Translations under genes and position numbers: made by a program
Notes under the pieces: generated by a model
The model's database searches: none
The model's input: the letters and a program-made list of their open reading frames with translations, nothing else
What the model was told of the DNA's origin: nothing
Shown: positions 17,028 to 24,995 of the stretch, one piece after another
Numbering within the stretch: position 1 is the first letter of the stretch
Layout: each line of letters opens with the position of its first letter
Virus record (IMG/VR): IMGVR_UViG_3300019458_000064
Location: 1 to 40,762 of that record
Length of the DNA: 40,762 nucleotides
Origin: a virus
Direction: 5' to 3' (one strand)

Positions 17028-18895
17028 ACGTCCTTGAACTTGTAGTCGGCAGGGAAGCTCACCTGCTGCCCGTTGATCGTGAACTCGCGCTCGACGATAG
17101 GCGCGTACCGCGCCAAAAATTCCAAGCGACGGCTGATCGGCACCTGCCACCACTGAGCGTCATGCGCCCCGAAGACGAGCCGCGCCCATGGGGCTGTCGC
17201 CTTCACCAGTAGTGCAGTCGTAGAGTAGATATCCGCCACACCGCCCTGCATCGGATGGTTACACGCTTCGCGGGCTCGGGCGTTCTTCCACGGCGACGTG
17301 AGCCGCCTCGGAGTACCCATGAACGTACGGACCATACCGGTGCGCTCCGCCTCGGCCGCGATCCGCGCCCAGTATACCGGCAGCGCCGGATGCTTGGCTA
17401 GGTATCGCTCGCTCGCGTCGACGAGCCCATCCGCGTTGAGTCCTAACGCCCTGGTACCGGGAATGTCGCCAGCGTTCTCGGGCTTGCCCTGGTAATGGAG
17501 CCGGAAGACAAAGGCCTTGATGAACCGCCGCCGGAGTTCCTCGAGCTCTTTGTTGCCCACGGCCCCGAAAATGTCCCGGGTGTTGATGCTGTGAATGTCC
17601 TTGCCCTCGCGGAACGCTTGCAGATACGACTCATCCCTTGCCTCGAACGCAAGGATGCGGACCTCGATCTGTTTCCAGTCGTGGCCAACCCAGCAGGTGC
17701 TCGCGTCGGGCTGGATGAGGGTGAGAAGCTCGCCCTTCATCTGCTGCAACGCGGGTCCGACGTAACTGTGTCGCCCGCTCGCCTGCACATGCTGCCGAAG
17801 CTCGGGGTAGATCCGAGTGCGGACTCCGACCACGCGCTTCTTGTCTTTCTCGCCTTCAGTCACGCAGCACGGGAGCACGTAGTGCGACACCGCCTGCTGG
17901 GCGCCCATGAACAAGTACCGAGCCTCCAGCGCCGAGTTGCCGCCCGCCTCGATGTTCTCCCACGCCTGCTCCATCGTCGGCGACTCGCTTTCGTCCCACT
18001 CAGTCTCAACGTGGCGACGCAGCGTCGCAATGGCATTTTTGTCGGCAGTAGCCTTTTCTTCTTCCCAGTATGCCGCACCAGTGTTGTCGCGCTGGATGGG
18101 CAGCCGTTCCAAGTTGTAGAGAACGTGCTTCATGTCGTCGGGGCTGTTGATGTTCGCGGGCCATCCGGTGTAAGCCTGTAGCAACATGCGCGCCTGCCGG
18201 CGCTTGCCGTCGAACTTCTCGTAGAGGGGGACCGGCGTAGTCGGGCACACGGCCACGCCCGCCTCCTCGCTCTCGATGGCAAGCCAGATGAACGGCAGCC
18301 GCTGCGTGCGGTACGTGCGCTCCGCCTGGATGTCCGCGATCAGCTCCTCCGCGAGTACGTCCCAGACCATGCACGTCGAGACTACATCGGCTGCATTGTA
18401 CTCACGTGGTGCGATCTTACGGAGGTGCTTGTAGTTAGGCAGCGGGCCCATCGTCGCGTTCAGATAACCCAGATCGTGATCTTCCTCCGAGTGCAGCACC
18501 GCATGTGCCAGCATCGGATCTTCCAGTTTTAAAAAATCGGCAGGACCCGAAATCCGAAACGCATTAGCCCTCAGCTTTCGGATGTCGCCATCCGCATTCT
18601 GGATAATGACCACCGTAGACGCGAGCGTTGAGAGCAGCGCCTTGCGGAGCCGCTCCCGGCTCTGCTCGTTCAGCGTCTGCCACGCCCATTGGCAGACCCA
18701 CTTCTCGTTGCCAAAGCCGATGATCTCCAGCGCGCCCGTATCCTCGTCCCACTCCAGGTCAAGGCAGATGCGGGAGCCGTCGATGATGCCAGCCGAAGGC
18801 CACGCGTTCTCGTAGATCGGCGGCAGGACCGCGCGCAGCCGGTTCAGCATCTCCTGATCTTCGCGACTAGTCATTTCGCCATTGATCTGATCCAT
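17018..18895 (-). CDS. DNA polymerase I family (family A) with 3'-5' exonuclease domain
   Basis: 625 residues from the ATG at 18895, which has GGAGGGAG upstream; a GTG at 18928 overlapping the previous stop would add 11 residues. Exo motifs: ICLDLEWDED (D-x-E, near residue 42), VIIQNADGD, and YNAADVVST. Polymerase motifs: A, HDWKQIEVR (about residue 403); B, RRFIKAFVFRLHYQG (about residue 450) with Phe at the O-helix position that discriminates sugars; C, GAHDAQWW (about residue 575), where the usual HDE is HDA. The catalytic Asp residues of A and C are kept. It is the phage replicase. Confidence 0.9.
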   Translation of the reverse strand: MDQINGEMTSREDQEMLNRLRAVLPPIYENAWPSAGIIDGSRICLDLEWDEDTGALEIIGFGNEKWVCQWAWQTLNEQSRERLRKALLSTLASTVVIIQNADGDIRKLRANAFRISGPADFLKLEDPMLAHAVLHSEEDHDLGYLNATMGPLPNYKHLRKIAPREYNAADVVSTCMVWDVLAEELIADIQAERTYRTQRLPFIWLAIESEEAGVAVCPTTPVPLYEKFDGKRRQARMLLQAYTGWPANINSPDDMKHVLYNLERLPIQRDNTGAAYWEEEKATADKNAIATLRRHVETEWDESESPTMEQAWENIEAGGNSALEARYLFMGAQQAVSHYVLPCCVTEGEKDKKRVVGVRTRIYPELRQHVQASGRHSYVGPALQQMKGELLTLIQPDASTCWVGHDWKQIEVRILAFEARDESYLQAFREGKDIHSINTRDIFGAVGNKELEELRRRFIKAFVFRLHYQGKPENAGDIPGTRALGLNADGLVDASERYLAKHPALPVYWARIAAEAERTGMVRTFMGTPRRLTSPWKNARAREACNHPMQGGVADIYSTTALLVKATAPWARLVFGAHDAQWWQVPISRRLEFLARYAPIVEREFTINGQQVSFPADYKFKDVAA

Positions 18896-18924
18896 GGTCT
18901 TACAGCTCCCTCCGGTGGGGGAAG

Positions 18925-19107
18925 TCACGCGGCCTCGGCCCGGGCGGCGTCGCGCTCGGCTTTGCGTCGGATGTTCTCTAGAATAGTGTCAAGTATCTCC
19001 CACAGCCGTGCGACCTCAGCCCGGGCGGCCTTAAGTTCGTCTTTCGCCCCTGGGGATAACTCAAGCGCCTGTCCACAAGTCGGACACGGCGTGTAACAAT
19101 CAGTCAT
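18925..19107 (-). CDS. Small coiled-coil protein with CPTC motif (paralogue of 19100-19402)
   Basis: 60 residues, ATG overlapping the previous stop (ATGA). A CPTCGQ knuckle near residue 8 is followed by a coiled coil (KDELKAARAEVARLWEILDT) and ends in RRKAERDAARAEAA. The last part is nearly identical to the protein encoded just upstream, because the DNA is duplicated. Function unknown. Confidence 0.6.
   Translation of the reverse strand: MTDCYTPCPTCGQALELSPGAKDELKAARAEVARLWEILDTILENIRRKAERDAARAEAA
18934..18966. repeat. 33-bp perfect direct repeat, copy 1
   Basis: Identical to 19145-19177 (211 bp away). Encodes the KAERDAARAE stretch at the end of the 60-residue coiled-coil protein. Together with the second repeat pair (19012-19041 and 19268-19297, 28 of 30 identical) it shows a tandem gene duplication with a later length change. 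Confidence 0.9.
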
Positions 19108-19402
19108 AGGGCGTCTTCTTGCGGGCCATCCAACTGGCCAAGAACTCGGCCCGGGCGGCGTCGCGCTCGGCTTTGCGCCGAACGCACAGCTCAGTCTGCG
19201 ACTCGGCTATCCCCTTCCACATGTCGCGTTCGGCCTCGACCGCCCGGAGGCGGGCCAAGAGGGGATCGACCTCGGCCCGGGTGGCCTTAAGTTCGTCAGC
19301 AATGCGCCTCTCCAAGTCTTCCATCTTCGGAGATTCTGCGTGCGTAGGACTTGAGAACCATTCCACGATATCACGCGCCATTTCCTCTATGTCATGAGCC
19401 AT
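19100..19402 (-). CDS. Coiled-coil hypothetical protein
   Basis: 100 residues. The ATG at 19402 has AAGGAG 7 bases upstream. Acidic N-terminus (DIEEMARDIVEWFSS), then a long coiled coil (LKATRAEVDPLLARLRAVEA) and a tail RRKAERDAARAEFLASWM shared with the next gene. A longer frame from 19528 overlaps two small genes and is not supported. Function unknown. Confidence 0.65.
   Translation of the reverse strand: MAHDIEEMARDIVEWFSSPTHAESPKMEDLERRIADELKATRAEVDPLLARLRAVEAERDMWKGIAESQTELCVRRKAERDAARAEFLASWMARKKTPYD
19145..19177. repeat. 33-bp perfect direct repeat, copy 2
   Basis: Identical to 18934-18966; lies in the 100-residue coiled-coil gene. See copy 1. Confidence 0.9.
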
Positions 19403-19470
19403 CGAGCGACTCCTTCTGCCGCATATTCGGCTAGTGCCTCCCGCAGCTGCGGGAGCTCTGGTGGGATCAT
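19387..19470 (-). CDS. Very small hypothetical protein
   Basis: 27 residues (LPQLREALAEYAAEGVARWL is the core), starting at an ATG directly on the previous stop (TGATG) behind GAGGAGG. It overlaps the next gene by 16 bases. Coupling and a good ribosome site are the only support; no family recognised. Confidence 0.4.
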   Translation of the reverse strand: MIPPELPQLREALAEYAAEGVARWLMT

Positions 19471-19628
19471 CACTTAACCTCCTCCCGCTGCACCGACTTC
19501 CGGGTGCTATCGGCCTTTGCACCCGCAAGCCGTTCCTGTATAACCGCGGCTACTGCGCCCCGTTCGAGTGACGTAAGCCGTGACATAAGCCGTGACATAT
19601 CGTTCCCCCTTTCGTCGCTCATATTCAT
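19470..19628 (-). CDS. Small hypothetical protein
   Basis: 52 residues from an ATG overlapping the previous stop (ATGA). Contains a short repeat (MSRLMSRLTSLERG) and a helical VAAVIQERLAGAKADSTRK segment, ending in REEVK. A longer frame to 19682 runs into the upstream gene and is not favoured. Function unknown. Confidence 0.5.
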   Translation of the reverse strand: MNMSDERGNDMSRLMSRLTSLERGAVAAVIQERLAGAKADSTRKSVQREEVK

Positions 19629-19780
19629 CCCAGACCACCAGGCAATCGCAAAGCATCCGCGCCCGAATCCAACGAGCAACACGGATCGTGGGCTACGTCA
19701 TTCGAGGCGACCGTAAATGCCCAGGCTGCCGGGTAGTCCATGACGCGCTTTGGCTCGCCCGCCGGGGGCTTGAGGGTCAT
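19625..19780 (-). CDS. Small hypothetical protein
   Basis: 51 residues, ATG overlapping the stop of the endonuclease VII-like gene (ATGA) and its own stop overlapping the next ATG (ATGA). Features: DYPAAWAFTVASNDVAHDPC and a C-terminal GADALRLPGG. I recognise no family; the double coupling supports translation. Confidence 0.5.
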   Translation of the reverse strand: MTLKPPAGEPKRVMDYPAAWAFTVASNDVAHDPCCSLDSGADALRLPGGLG

Positions 19781-20208
19781 AGCTGCCGTCCATCGAAGGA
19801 GGAGCGCACGTATGCCGCTGCCTCGTCGTGGAGGATCGCCTCCTCCTTACCGCGTCCCAGGACGTGCTGGTTGCAGAATCCACAGAGCAGCCCGCGCACG
19901 CGCAAGGACCTATGGCAATGGTCAACATGCAGCCGCCGCCCCGGCGTGGGTTCGCGTCCGCAGATGGCGCAACAGCCGTTCTGCATCGTCATCATCTTGT
20001 CGAACTGCGCGACGGTGATACGGTAGAGCCGCATGTAGCGCGCAGCGCGGACCTTCTCCTTCCGCACATTACGGTCGGCGGCGTAGCGGGCCGCCGCAGC
20101 AGCCGCGATCTTCGCGGCGTTCTTCTTCGCCCACACGCGCTGGTTATGCTGCTGACGCTCGCGGTTGGCTTTACGCCACGCGCGCACCTTCTCAGTGCTG
20201 GTCCCCAT
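19777..20208 (-). CDS. Endonuclease VII-like (HNH) recombination nuclease
   Basis: 143 residues from the ATG at 20208. The N-terminal half is basic and helical. The C-terminal half has YRITVAQFDKMM, then CCAICGR, RLHVDHCHRS and LCGFCNQHV, the paired CxxC zinc site and the His/Asp cluster of the T4 endonuclease VII family. Such enzymes resolve branched DNA before packaging; free-standing HNH homing nucleases of the same fold are the alternative. It starts on the stop of a small membrane peptide (TGATG). Confidence 0.8.
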   Translation of the reverse strand: MGTSTEKVRAWRKANRERQQHNQRVWAKKNAAKIAAAAAARYAADRNVRKEKVRAARYMRLYRITVAQFDKMMTMQNGCCAICGREPTPGRRLHVDHCHRSLRVRGLLCGFCNQHVLGRGKEEAILHDEAAAYVRSSFDGRQL

Positions 20209-20297
20209 CACTTCACCAGCCCGAAGACACGCATCACGCAGTACGCGAGCGCGGAGATGACCAACTGGGACGCAAACCACCTCAGACAGAACTCCAC
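20208..20297 (-). CDS. Small transmembrane peptide
   Basis: 29 residues from a GTG with GGAGG 8 bases upstream: one hydrophobic helix (FASQLVISALAYCVMRVFGL). It sits between primase-helicase and endonuclease VII-like genes and is coupled to the latter (TGATG). One of several single-helix membrane peptides in this operon; function unknown. Confidence 0.5.
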   Translation of the reverse strand: MEFCLRWFASQLVISALAYCVMRVFGLVK

Positions 20298-21857
20298 CTA
20301 CTTAGCCTCCTTGAAGGTGACGCGAGGACCGTCGAAGGCCATGTGGAAGTTCCCCACACTGCCGTCCCGCTGCTTCGCGAGGATAAATTTCGTCTCGGGC
20401 TTGTTCAAATCCGGCCGGTGAAGAAACCACACAGTGTCAGCGTCATGCTCTAGCTCGCCGCTCTCACGCAAATCCGCAAGGCCCGGCTCCCAATCCTTGT
20501 CCCGAGGCGGGCGTGACAGTGATGACAGCACGAGGAACGGCAGACTGTACTTCAGCGTGAGTCGCTTCAGCGCCGAGGAAACCTGCTCGACTCGGGCGCG
20601 GCTGTCTCGCGTGTACTCGTCAGCGGAAAGGATCTGAAGGTAGTCCACGATTACCAACCCCAACGAGCTCATCTGGTATGTCTCCAGGAGCGCGTCAAGT
20701 TGTCCAGGCGTATTCACGGCTGTCGTGAGCCACATCTGCACCGGGAGCAGTGACTTGGCACCCTGCTCCAGTACCCGCTTGGTGACGTCGTTCAGCGGCT
20801 CCTTGGCCGCGCGCTTCAGAGCCTTGAGCGGGACGCCCGACTCTTGTACGAGCAGCCGGCGCACGAGCGCATCGACCGTCATCTCGCGGGATATGTAGAG
20901 CACACCGGCTTTACGGCCGACCGACGCCCCGACTTGAAGGGCCAACGCGGACTTGCCGACGCCGGGACGGGAACCGAGGTAGGTCAACTCCCCGTTTCTG
21001 AAGCCACCGTCCATCAGCTCATCGAGTCGCGCGAAGCCGGTCTCCTCGAAGTCGCCACCGCTGACCGGTTTCTCGAGGTGACTCATGACTCGTGCCAGAG
21101 CTTCCGCAAGCGGCTGCGGCGGGCCATCCGGCACGCCCTCCCGCTTCGCGATGCTAGCGACGCACTTGGAAACCTGCTCGGAGGGGAAGGGTGGCGAGCA
21201 ACGCTCGGCCCAGGCTTGCAGGATGAGTTCGGCTGCATCCTGCGGGATGCCTTTGCCAAGCAAGTATCCGGCGAGCCTTGTACAGGTCGCGTCTCGACCG
21301 CCCTCCGCCACTCCGATCAGCGCCTGCGTAAACCAGTCGGTGCCCCCCGGCCCCGGCGCGATCTTCGCCTGCGGTCTGCGAATCAGGTCATACAGCCGTT
21401 CCGGTCCTGCGGGGAGAGCGCCCTCGATGGGCTTCTCCCATGTGTAAATGTGCCCGCTCTCATGGATGCTAGGTGGCGCGACGACGTAACCAACGCCGCG
21501 CACGTCCACCTTGGGCACGATGCCGATGCGGTCGGGGATCTCCTGACCGGACAGGAAGACGTGGAAACCCCGGCTCGTTCGCGAACGAGGATAGGCGGAA
21601 AGATCAATCCCCGCCCCGGCGAGCGCTTGCTCGCCCTCTGGGCCGTCGACATCGACCGCGAACACGCCGTGCCCCATGATGAGCGCGAGGTTGGCGTTGG
21701 GGCAAACGGCAAACCAGCCTTGGATCTCCTCTTCACTCGCCATCCGATCCTGGTACTCTTTCCAAGGAACCAGTGGCTGCTTGCTGCGTGGGCGAAGCGC
21801 GACGACATGGAGCCCAGCCTCCCGATAGGCTAGGGCTGCTTCAAGAATAGGATTCAT
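20298..21857 (-). CDS. PrimPol-DnaB-type bifunctional primase-helicase
   Basis: 519 residues. The N-terminal archaeo-eukaryotic primase (Prim-Pol) domain has catalytic Asp69-x-Asp71 (FAVDVDG), SRGFH at 95-99 and Asp118 (KVDVRGVGYVVAPPS). A helical primase C-terminal segment covers about 180-240. The C-terminal RecA-like helicase domain has Walker A GSRPGVGKSA (295-304), Walker B LVIVDYLQIL (401-410) and an ELEHDADTVWFL arginine-finger region typical of DnaB/gp4 helicases. It unwinds the fork and makes primers for the polymerase encoded downstream. Confidence 0.9.
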   Translation of the reverse strand: MNPILEAALAYREAGLHVVALRPRSKQPLVPWKEYQDRMASEEEIQGWFAVCPNANLALIMGHGVFAVDVDGPEGEQALAGAGIDLSAYPRSRTSRGFHVFLSGQEIPDRIGIVPKVDVRGVGYVVAPPSIHESGHIYTWEKPIEGALPAGPERLYDLIRRPQAKIAPGPGGTDWFTQALIGVAEGGRDATCTRLAGYLLGKGIPQDAAELILQAWAERCSPPFPSEQVSKCVASIAKREGVPDGPPQPLAEALARVMSHLEKPVSGGDFEETGFARLDELMDGGFRNGELTYLGSRPGVGKSALALQVGASVGRKAGVLYISREMTVDALVRRLLVQESGVPLKALKRAAKEPLNDVTKRVLEQGAKSLLPVQMWLTTAVNTPGQLDALLETYQMSSLGLVIVDYLQILSADEYTRDSRARVEQVSSALKRLTLKYSLPFLVLSSLSRPPRDKDWEPGLADLRESGELEHDADTVWFLHRPDLNKPETKFILAKQRDGSVGNFHMAFDGPRVTFKEAK

Positions 21858-21881
21858 GCCGCACGCCGCGTGACACGACTC

Positions 21882-21980
21882 TCACAAGATCCATACCGCT
21901 CTGGAGAACCAGCCTGCGAAGAAGCCCAAGACAAACACCAGCAAACCGAATAGCGCCAGTACAATCTCGTCTCTCGTCAC
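21882..21980 (-). CDS. Small transmembrane peptide
   Basis: 32 residues from a GTG: EIVLALFGLLVFVLGFFAG is a clear membrane helix, followed by WFSRAVWIL. It lies between the methyltransferase and the primase-helicase. The ribosome site is weak. No family recognised. Confidence 0.45.
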   Translation of the reverse strand: MTRDEIVLALFGLLVFVLGFFAGWFSRAVWIL

Positions 21981-22026
21981 TCGCGCGACCCCCGCAGCGG
22001 TCCTAAAACGGGAAAACTTATTCCGA

Positions 22027-22911
22027 TTACGAGGCGTTGTTTAAATCGCACTGAAGCCCCGTCCATGCTGTCGCGGCCACGTCTGGTACGACCGCGTTGC
22101 CAAGGGCTTTAAGTCGGTGTGTCCGATGGGGAACCCCATGAGCCATTCTACGAAGAGGGGGTTGAGTCGCAGGGGCCAACTCGGGCCATCTGGCGAGGAC
22201 GGCAGTCCACTGATTCCGCTCCTCGGGGCCCGGTGGCCAAACAGGCCATTCGTCAGAGCCTTCTCGCTCAAGGTCCAGCGTGCTACCGCATTGTGCAGAC
22301 CCACCTGCCGTTTCTTCCCGTCGGGTGTCAAGCCGGTTGGTGACATTCCGCCCTTCGGCTGACAGCCGCCATTTGGAACATTCGGCGTCGGCCACACCCA
22401 CGCCGTTCTCTTCGTATCGTCGGGCGAGAATGTAGAGCCGCTGCCTGCGGTGTGGCGCGCCGACTTCAACCGCCGTAAAGAGTCCTGCCGACACGCGGTA
22501 ACCCAGACCTTCCAGGTCTCGGGCGATCTCTCGAAATCCGAGGCTGAGATGACCGCTGACGTTCTCAAAGAAGCCGTACGTCGGCCGGCACTCGGCCATG
22601 ACGCGGGCCACATGAGGCCACAGGTGCCGGGAGTCAGCGGCTCCGGCACGCTTGCCGGCGACACTGAACGGTTGGCACGGATACCCGCCATGTACGATGT
22701 CAACGAGCGCACTCCAAGGTCGGGCGTCAAAGGTTGCGATGTCGCCCCAGATAGGAGCCTGGTCAAGGACTCCATCCGCCATCCGAGCGAGGAGGACGTC
22801 TTGGCAGAACGGTTCTTTTTCGACGTAGCAAACGGTCCGGTATCCGGGGACGACGAGATGGAGCCCGAGATCGAGCCCACCGATTCCGGCGCATAAGGAA
22901 AGCCCATTCAC
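22027..22911 (-). CDS. C5-cytosine DNA methyltransferase
   Basis: 294 residues from a GTG overlapping the stop of the nuclease gene (GTGA). Motif I LSLCAGIGGLDLG (4-16), motif IV GGYPCQPFS with the catalytic Cys near residue 79, motif VI ENV (about 117), motif VIII RQRLYIL (about 156) and motif X GNAVVP (about 273) are all present. It transfers a methyl group from AdoMet to C5 of cytosine. No cognate restriction enzyme is visible, so self-protection against host restriction is likely. The recognition sequence cannot be read. A second long frame on the same strand (22041-22907) is a shadow. Confidence 0.92.
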   Translation of the reverse strand: MNGLSLCAGIGGLDLGLHLVVPGYRTVCYVEKEPFCQDVLLARMADGVLDQAPIWGDIATFDARPWSALVDIVHGGYPCQPFSVAGKRAGAADSRHLWPHVARVMAECRPTYGFFENVSGHLSLGFREIARDLEGLGYRVSAGLFTAVEVGAPHRRQRLYILARRYEENGVGVADAECSKWRLSAEGRNVTNRLDTRREETAGGSAQCGSTLDLEREGSDEWPVWPPGPEERNQWTAVLARWPELAPATQPPLRRMAHGVPHRTHRLKALGNAVVPDVAATAWTGLQCDLNNAS

Positions 22912-23786
22912 CGGGATCCTCGCATCGGGTCGACCAACTGCGGGCGGCAGAACACGTACCACTTACAGCGCGGCTCGTAGTTCCACTTCACCTGCTCGGG
23001 CGTGACCGTGTGCCCGGCCCCGCCCTTGGTCTTCGTATGCTTGCTGGCCCATGGCTCTGCCAGTTCTTTCATGCACTCGACGCACCACGCGGGCTTCACG
23101 ACCTCCTTCCGGTTCTTGCCGCACTTCCAGGCGGAGCATAGCGGCAACGACTGCGCCGCTTCAACCGTGCCCGCCTCGAGCGCCTCTTCAAATGCCGTCT
23201 TACGCTTTATGATAGTGTCGAGCATCTGGCTCAGGTCGCCCGGCGAGAATACCACGTCATAGATCGCAAGCTCCGGATGCGTTGGATTCAGAGGATCGTT
23301 GCTGCGCCCCTCCAGGAGCGAAAACACCACGAGTACCCCCTTGGGCTGCTCGTCTAGCGCACAGTACTCGTTCAACTGCTCCAGATAGGTATTGTAGACG
23401 AGCGCCTCCTCGCCCTGCTTGGCGAGGTTTTTTCGCCGTGTCTTGAACTCGGTCGGACGCCCGTCCCAGCGGAAGTCGGGCCGATAGCTGATGCCGTGCT
23501 TGAAGCGCTGCTCCCCGGCGACAAAGCCCGGCACCTTCACGGTCTTCACTTCGGATGCACCCGCTTGCACACCCACAAGCCGCGCGAAGACTTCCTCATG
23601 CCCGCGTCCCGCCAAGAAGTAGAGGATCTCGGAGTGCGTCAGCGGCATCGGCATGATACGGCTGAAGTATGCGAGGCGCACCGAGAGCAAATCGCTCCCG
23701 TGGATATCCCTGCGTACCTCGTCGAAGCTCGCGCGTAGCGCGTCGAGGATGATGTGCTCACGGTCAGGGTTGCGAGTGATTACCAC
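22908..23786 (-). CDS. PD-(D/E)XK nuclease (Cas4/RecB-like)
   Basis: 292 residues from a GTG with GGGAGG 5 bases upstream; it overlaps the DUF6197 gene by 23 bases. The nuclease core is RPDFRWDGRPTEFKTRR (Asp...Glu-x-Lys, about residues 102-118), followed by a QLNEYCALDEQP helix that matches the QxxxY motif. Several C-terminal Cys (CSAWKCG, CVECM, and later) could hold an iron-sulfur cluster or zinc as in Cas4-type exonucleases. Likely a recombination or end-processing exonuclease of replication. Confidence 0.8.
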   Translation of the reverse strand: MVITRNPDREHIILDALRASFDEVRRDIHGSDLLSVRLAYFSRIMPMPLTHSEILYFLAGRGHEEVFARLVGVQAGASEVKTVKVPGFVAGEQRFKHGISYRPDFRWDGRPTEFKTRRKNLAKQGEEALVYNTYLEQLNEYCALDEQPKGVLVVFSLLEGRSNDPLNPTHPELAIYDVVFSPGDLSQMLDTIIKRKTAFEEALEAGTVEAAQSLPLCSAWKCGKNRKEVVKPAWCVECMKELAEPWASKHTKTKGGAGHTVTPEQVKWNYEPRCKWYVFCRPQLVDPMRGSR

Positions 23787-24093
23787 GGTAACCTCCCGCC
23801 AGTTGGATGGCCCTCTTCAGCACCGCGATCACCTGCGGCTTGGTGCGTCTCGGCATGTCATTCCAACGAACAATTTGACGGTCGCTACGGGGGTGGACCG
23901 GAGAGAGGATGTAGCCGACCGCGCGTAACGAGATCCACCGCACCTTCGGTGGCGCGCCAGCCGCCCATATCGCGCCGGTGAGGCAGTAAGACGCGCGGGA
24001 ACCACGCATCTTCTTGTCGCGACCGCGCGTCCAGCCGATCTCGATGAGCCGCAGGGCGCGAAGCAGGGTCTCGCGCGCCGTGGTGGGAGGCAT
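23764..24093 (-). CDS. DUF6197 family protein
   Basis: 109 residues. The family pattern is visible: RLIEIGWTRG near the start, ASYCLTGAIWAAG around residue 34, and IVRWNDMPRRTKPQVIAVLK near residue 74. Such proteins are widespread in phages and actinobacteria; their role is unknown. The gene starts directly after the previous stop. Confidence 0.75.
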   Translation of the reverse strand: MPPTTARETLLRALRLIEIGWTRGRDKKMRGSRASYCLTGAIWAAGAPPKVRWISLRAVGYILSPVHPRSDRQIVRWNDMPRRTKPQVIAVLKRAIQLAGGYRGNHSQP

Positions 24094-24684
24094 TTAGCCG
24101 TCTACCTTGATACCCTGATGCACCAAGGTCTCCTTTAGCTTGCCCAGGCGCTCAGACTCGGGATACATCGCCTCCAGCGCGCCCTTGATAGCAGCAGCGC
24201 CCTTAGGGTTACTGGCGTGCAGCACCGCGAGCAGCCGGTCGTACTCAGACGCGGGGGGAGCCGGCTCCGTCGGCCTGTCGAGTCCGGCGAGCATCGCCTT
24301 CGCGGCCTCGATCTCGGCGGGTGTGGGGCCGGTCACGTTCTGTTGAGCAGCCGGTGGAACGGGCTCCGAGTTATCATCGATCTCCAGCTTGAACGCTTTG
24401 TACTCCATGCCGTTCTTGCCGGTCTCCTTGCCCGTGAACGTAATGCGGAGCACGTTGCCGGGCGCGAGGTTGTTCTCGATGAAGCGCGACTCCAGAACGG
24501 TTGTCAGCGGAATGGTGATGTCCACGCCGTTCTCTTGCTTGATGATGGCGAGCGTAGTCGTCCGACCATTGAAAACCTTCCCGCGCTTCGTCGCCACGAG
24601 GCGACCCTGAACCACCTGTCCGGGCGTTTGCCACTTCAGAACCGTTCCTATTCCACCGCTGCCGACCAACTCTTTAAATGCCAC
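24094..24684 (-). CDS. OB-fold-like protein, probable ssDNA-binding
   Basis: 196 residues from a GTG with AGGGG upstream. The N-terminal about 105 residues are beta-rich with an OB-fold look (QVVQGRLVATKRGKVF, then NNLAPGNVLRITFTGKE and KAFKLEID). A Pro/Ala/Gln-rich linker and a C-terminal helical part follow. Small phage SSB-like proteins have this layout and lie close to recombination nucleases and primase-helicases. The assignment is by pattern and context only. Confidence 0.55.
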   Translation of the reverse strand: MAFKELVGSGGIGTVLKWQTPGQVVQGRLVATKRGKVFNGRTTTLAIIKQENGVDITIPLTTVLESRFIENNLAPGNVLRITFTGKETGKNGMEYKAFKLEIDDNSEPVPPAAQQNVTGPTPAEIEAAKAMLAGLDRPTEPAPPASEYDRLLAVLHASNPKGAAAIKGALEAMYPESERLGKLKETLVHQGIKVDG

Positions 24685-24744
24685 CGTGTGACCCCTTAGT
24701 TGTGGGTTGTGAGCTGCATGCGCGCTGAGCGGCCGCGGTCCGGC

Positions 24745-24906
24745 TCATTGTGTACCGTCGCCTTGGCACTCCTCTGGAGCGCTAATTCTCGCTTCCTTCC
24801 TCTCCGGAAGTCGCACAGTGGCGACGTAGCCCGCCATGTCGATCGGGTTACGGTTGTCGGTAGTGCGGCTATCTAGCCGCGCGAGTAGTCGGTAATTCGT
24901 CGTCAT
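24745..24906 (-). CDS. Small hypothetical protein
   Basis: 53 residues from an ATG overlapping the stop of the membrane peptide upstream (ATGA). Polar; contains NYRLLARLDSRTTDNRNPID and VATVRLPERKEARI. No family recognised. A 60-base untranslated gap with a GC-rich palindrome (GCGGCCGC) separates it from the SSB-like gene. Confidence 0.5.
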   Translation of the reverse strand: MTTNYRLLARLDSRTTDNRNPIDMAGYVATVRLPERKEARISAPEECQGDGTQ

Positions 24907-24995
24907 CGGCCGTTCATCCCAGCAAGCGTGATGACAATGCCCAGCAGTCCTAGACTGATAAGCGCCACGCCGATCAGGCCGAGCAGCTCCCACAT
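24903..24995 (-). CDS. Small transmembrane peptide
   Basis: 30 residues: WELLGLIGVALISLGLLGIV is a single membrane helix. The ATG has GGAGG 7 bases upstream, one of the best ribosome sites of the operon, and the stop overlaps the next start. Function unknown; a membrane-acting early protein or superinfection factor is possible. Confidence 0.55.
   Translation of the reverse strand: MWELLGLIGVALISLGLLGIVITLAGMNGR

Noticed and set aside
20844-21833. 329-codon plus-strand frame opposite the primase-helicase
   Set aside because: The minus strand has Walker and primase motifs; this frame is a shadow.
22041-22907. 288-codon open frame on the minus strand inside the methyltransferase gene
   Set aside because: Same strand, shifted frame; residues are Ser/Arg/Pro-rich with no motif, while the other frame has all C5-methyltransferase motifs. 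GC-rich shadow.
14023-22911. 2-aminoadenine (Z-genome) system
   Set aside because: A nucleotide-hydrolase-like gene, family A polymerase and PrimPol are present, but no PurZ-type adenylosuccinate synthetase and no DatZ-type HD protein is visible, so the claim is not supported.
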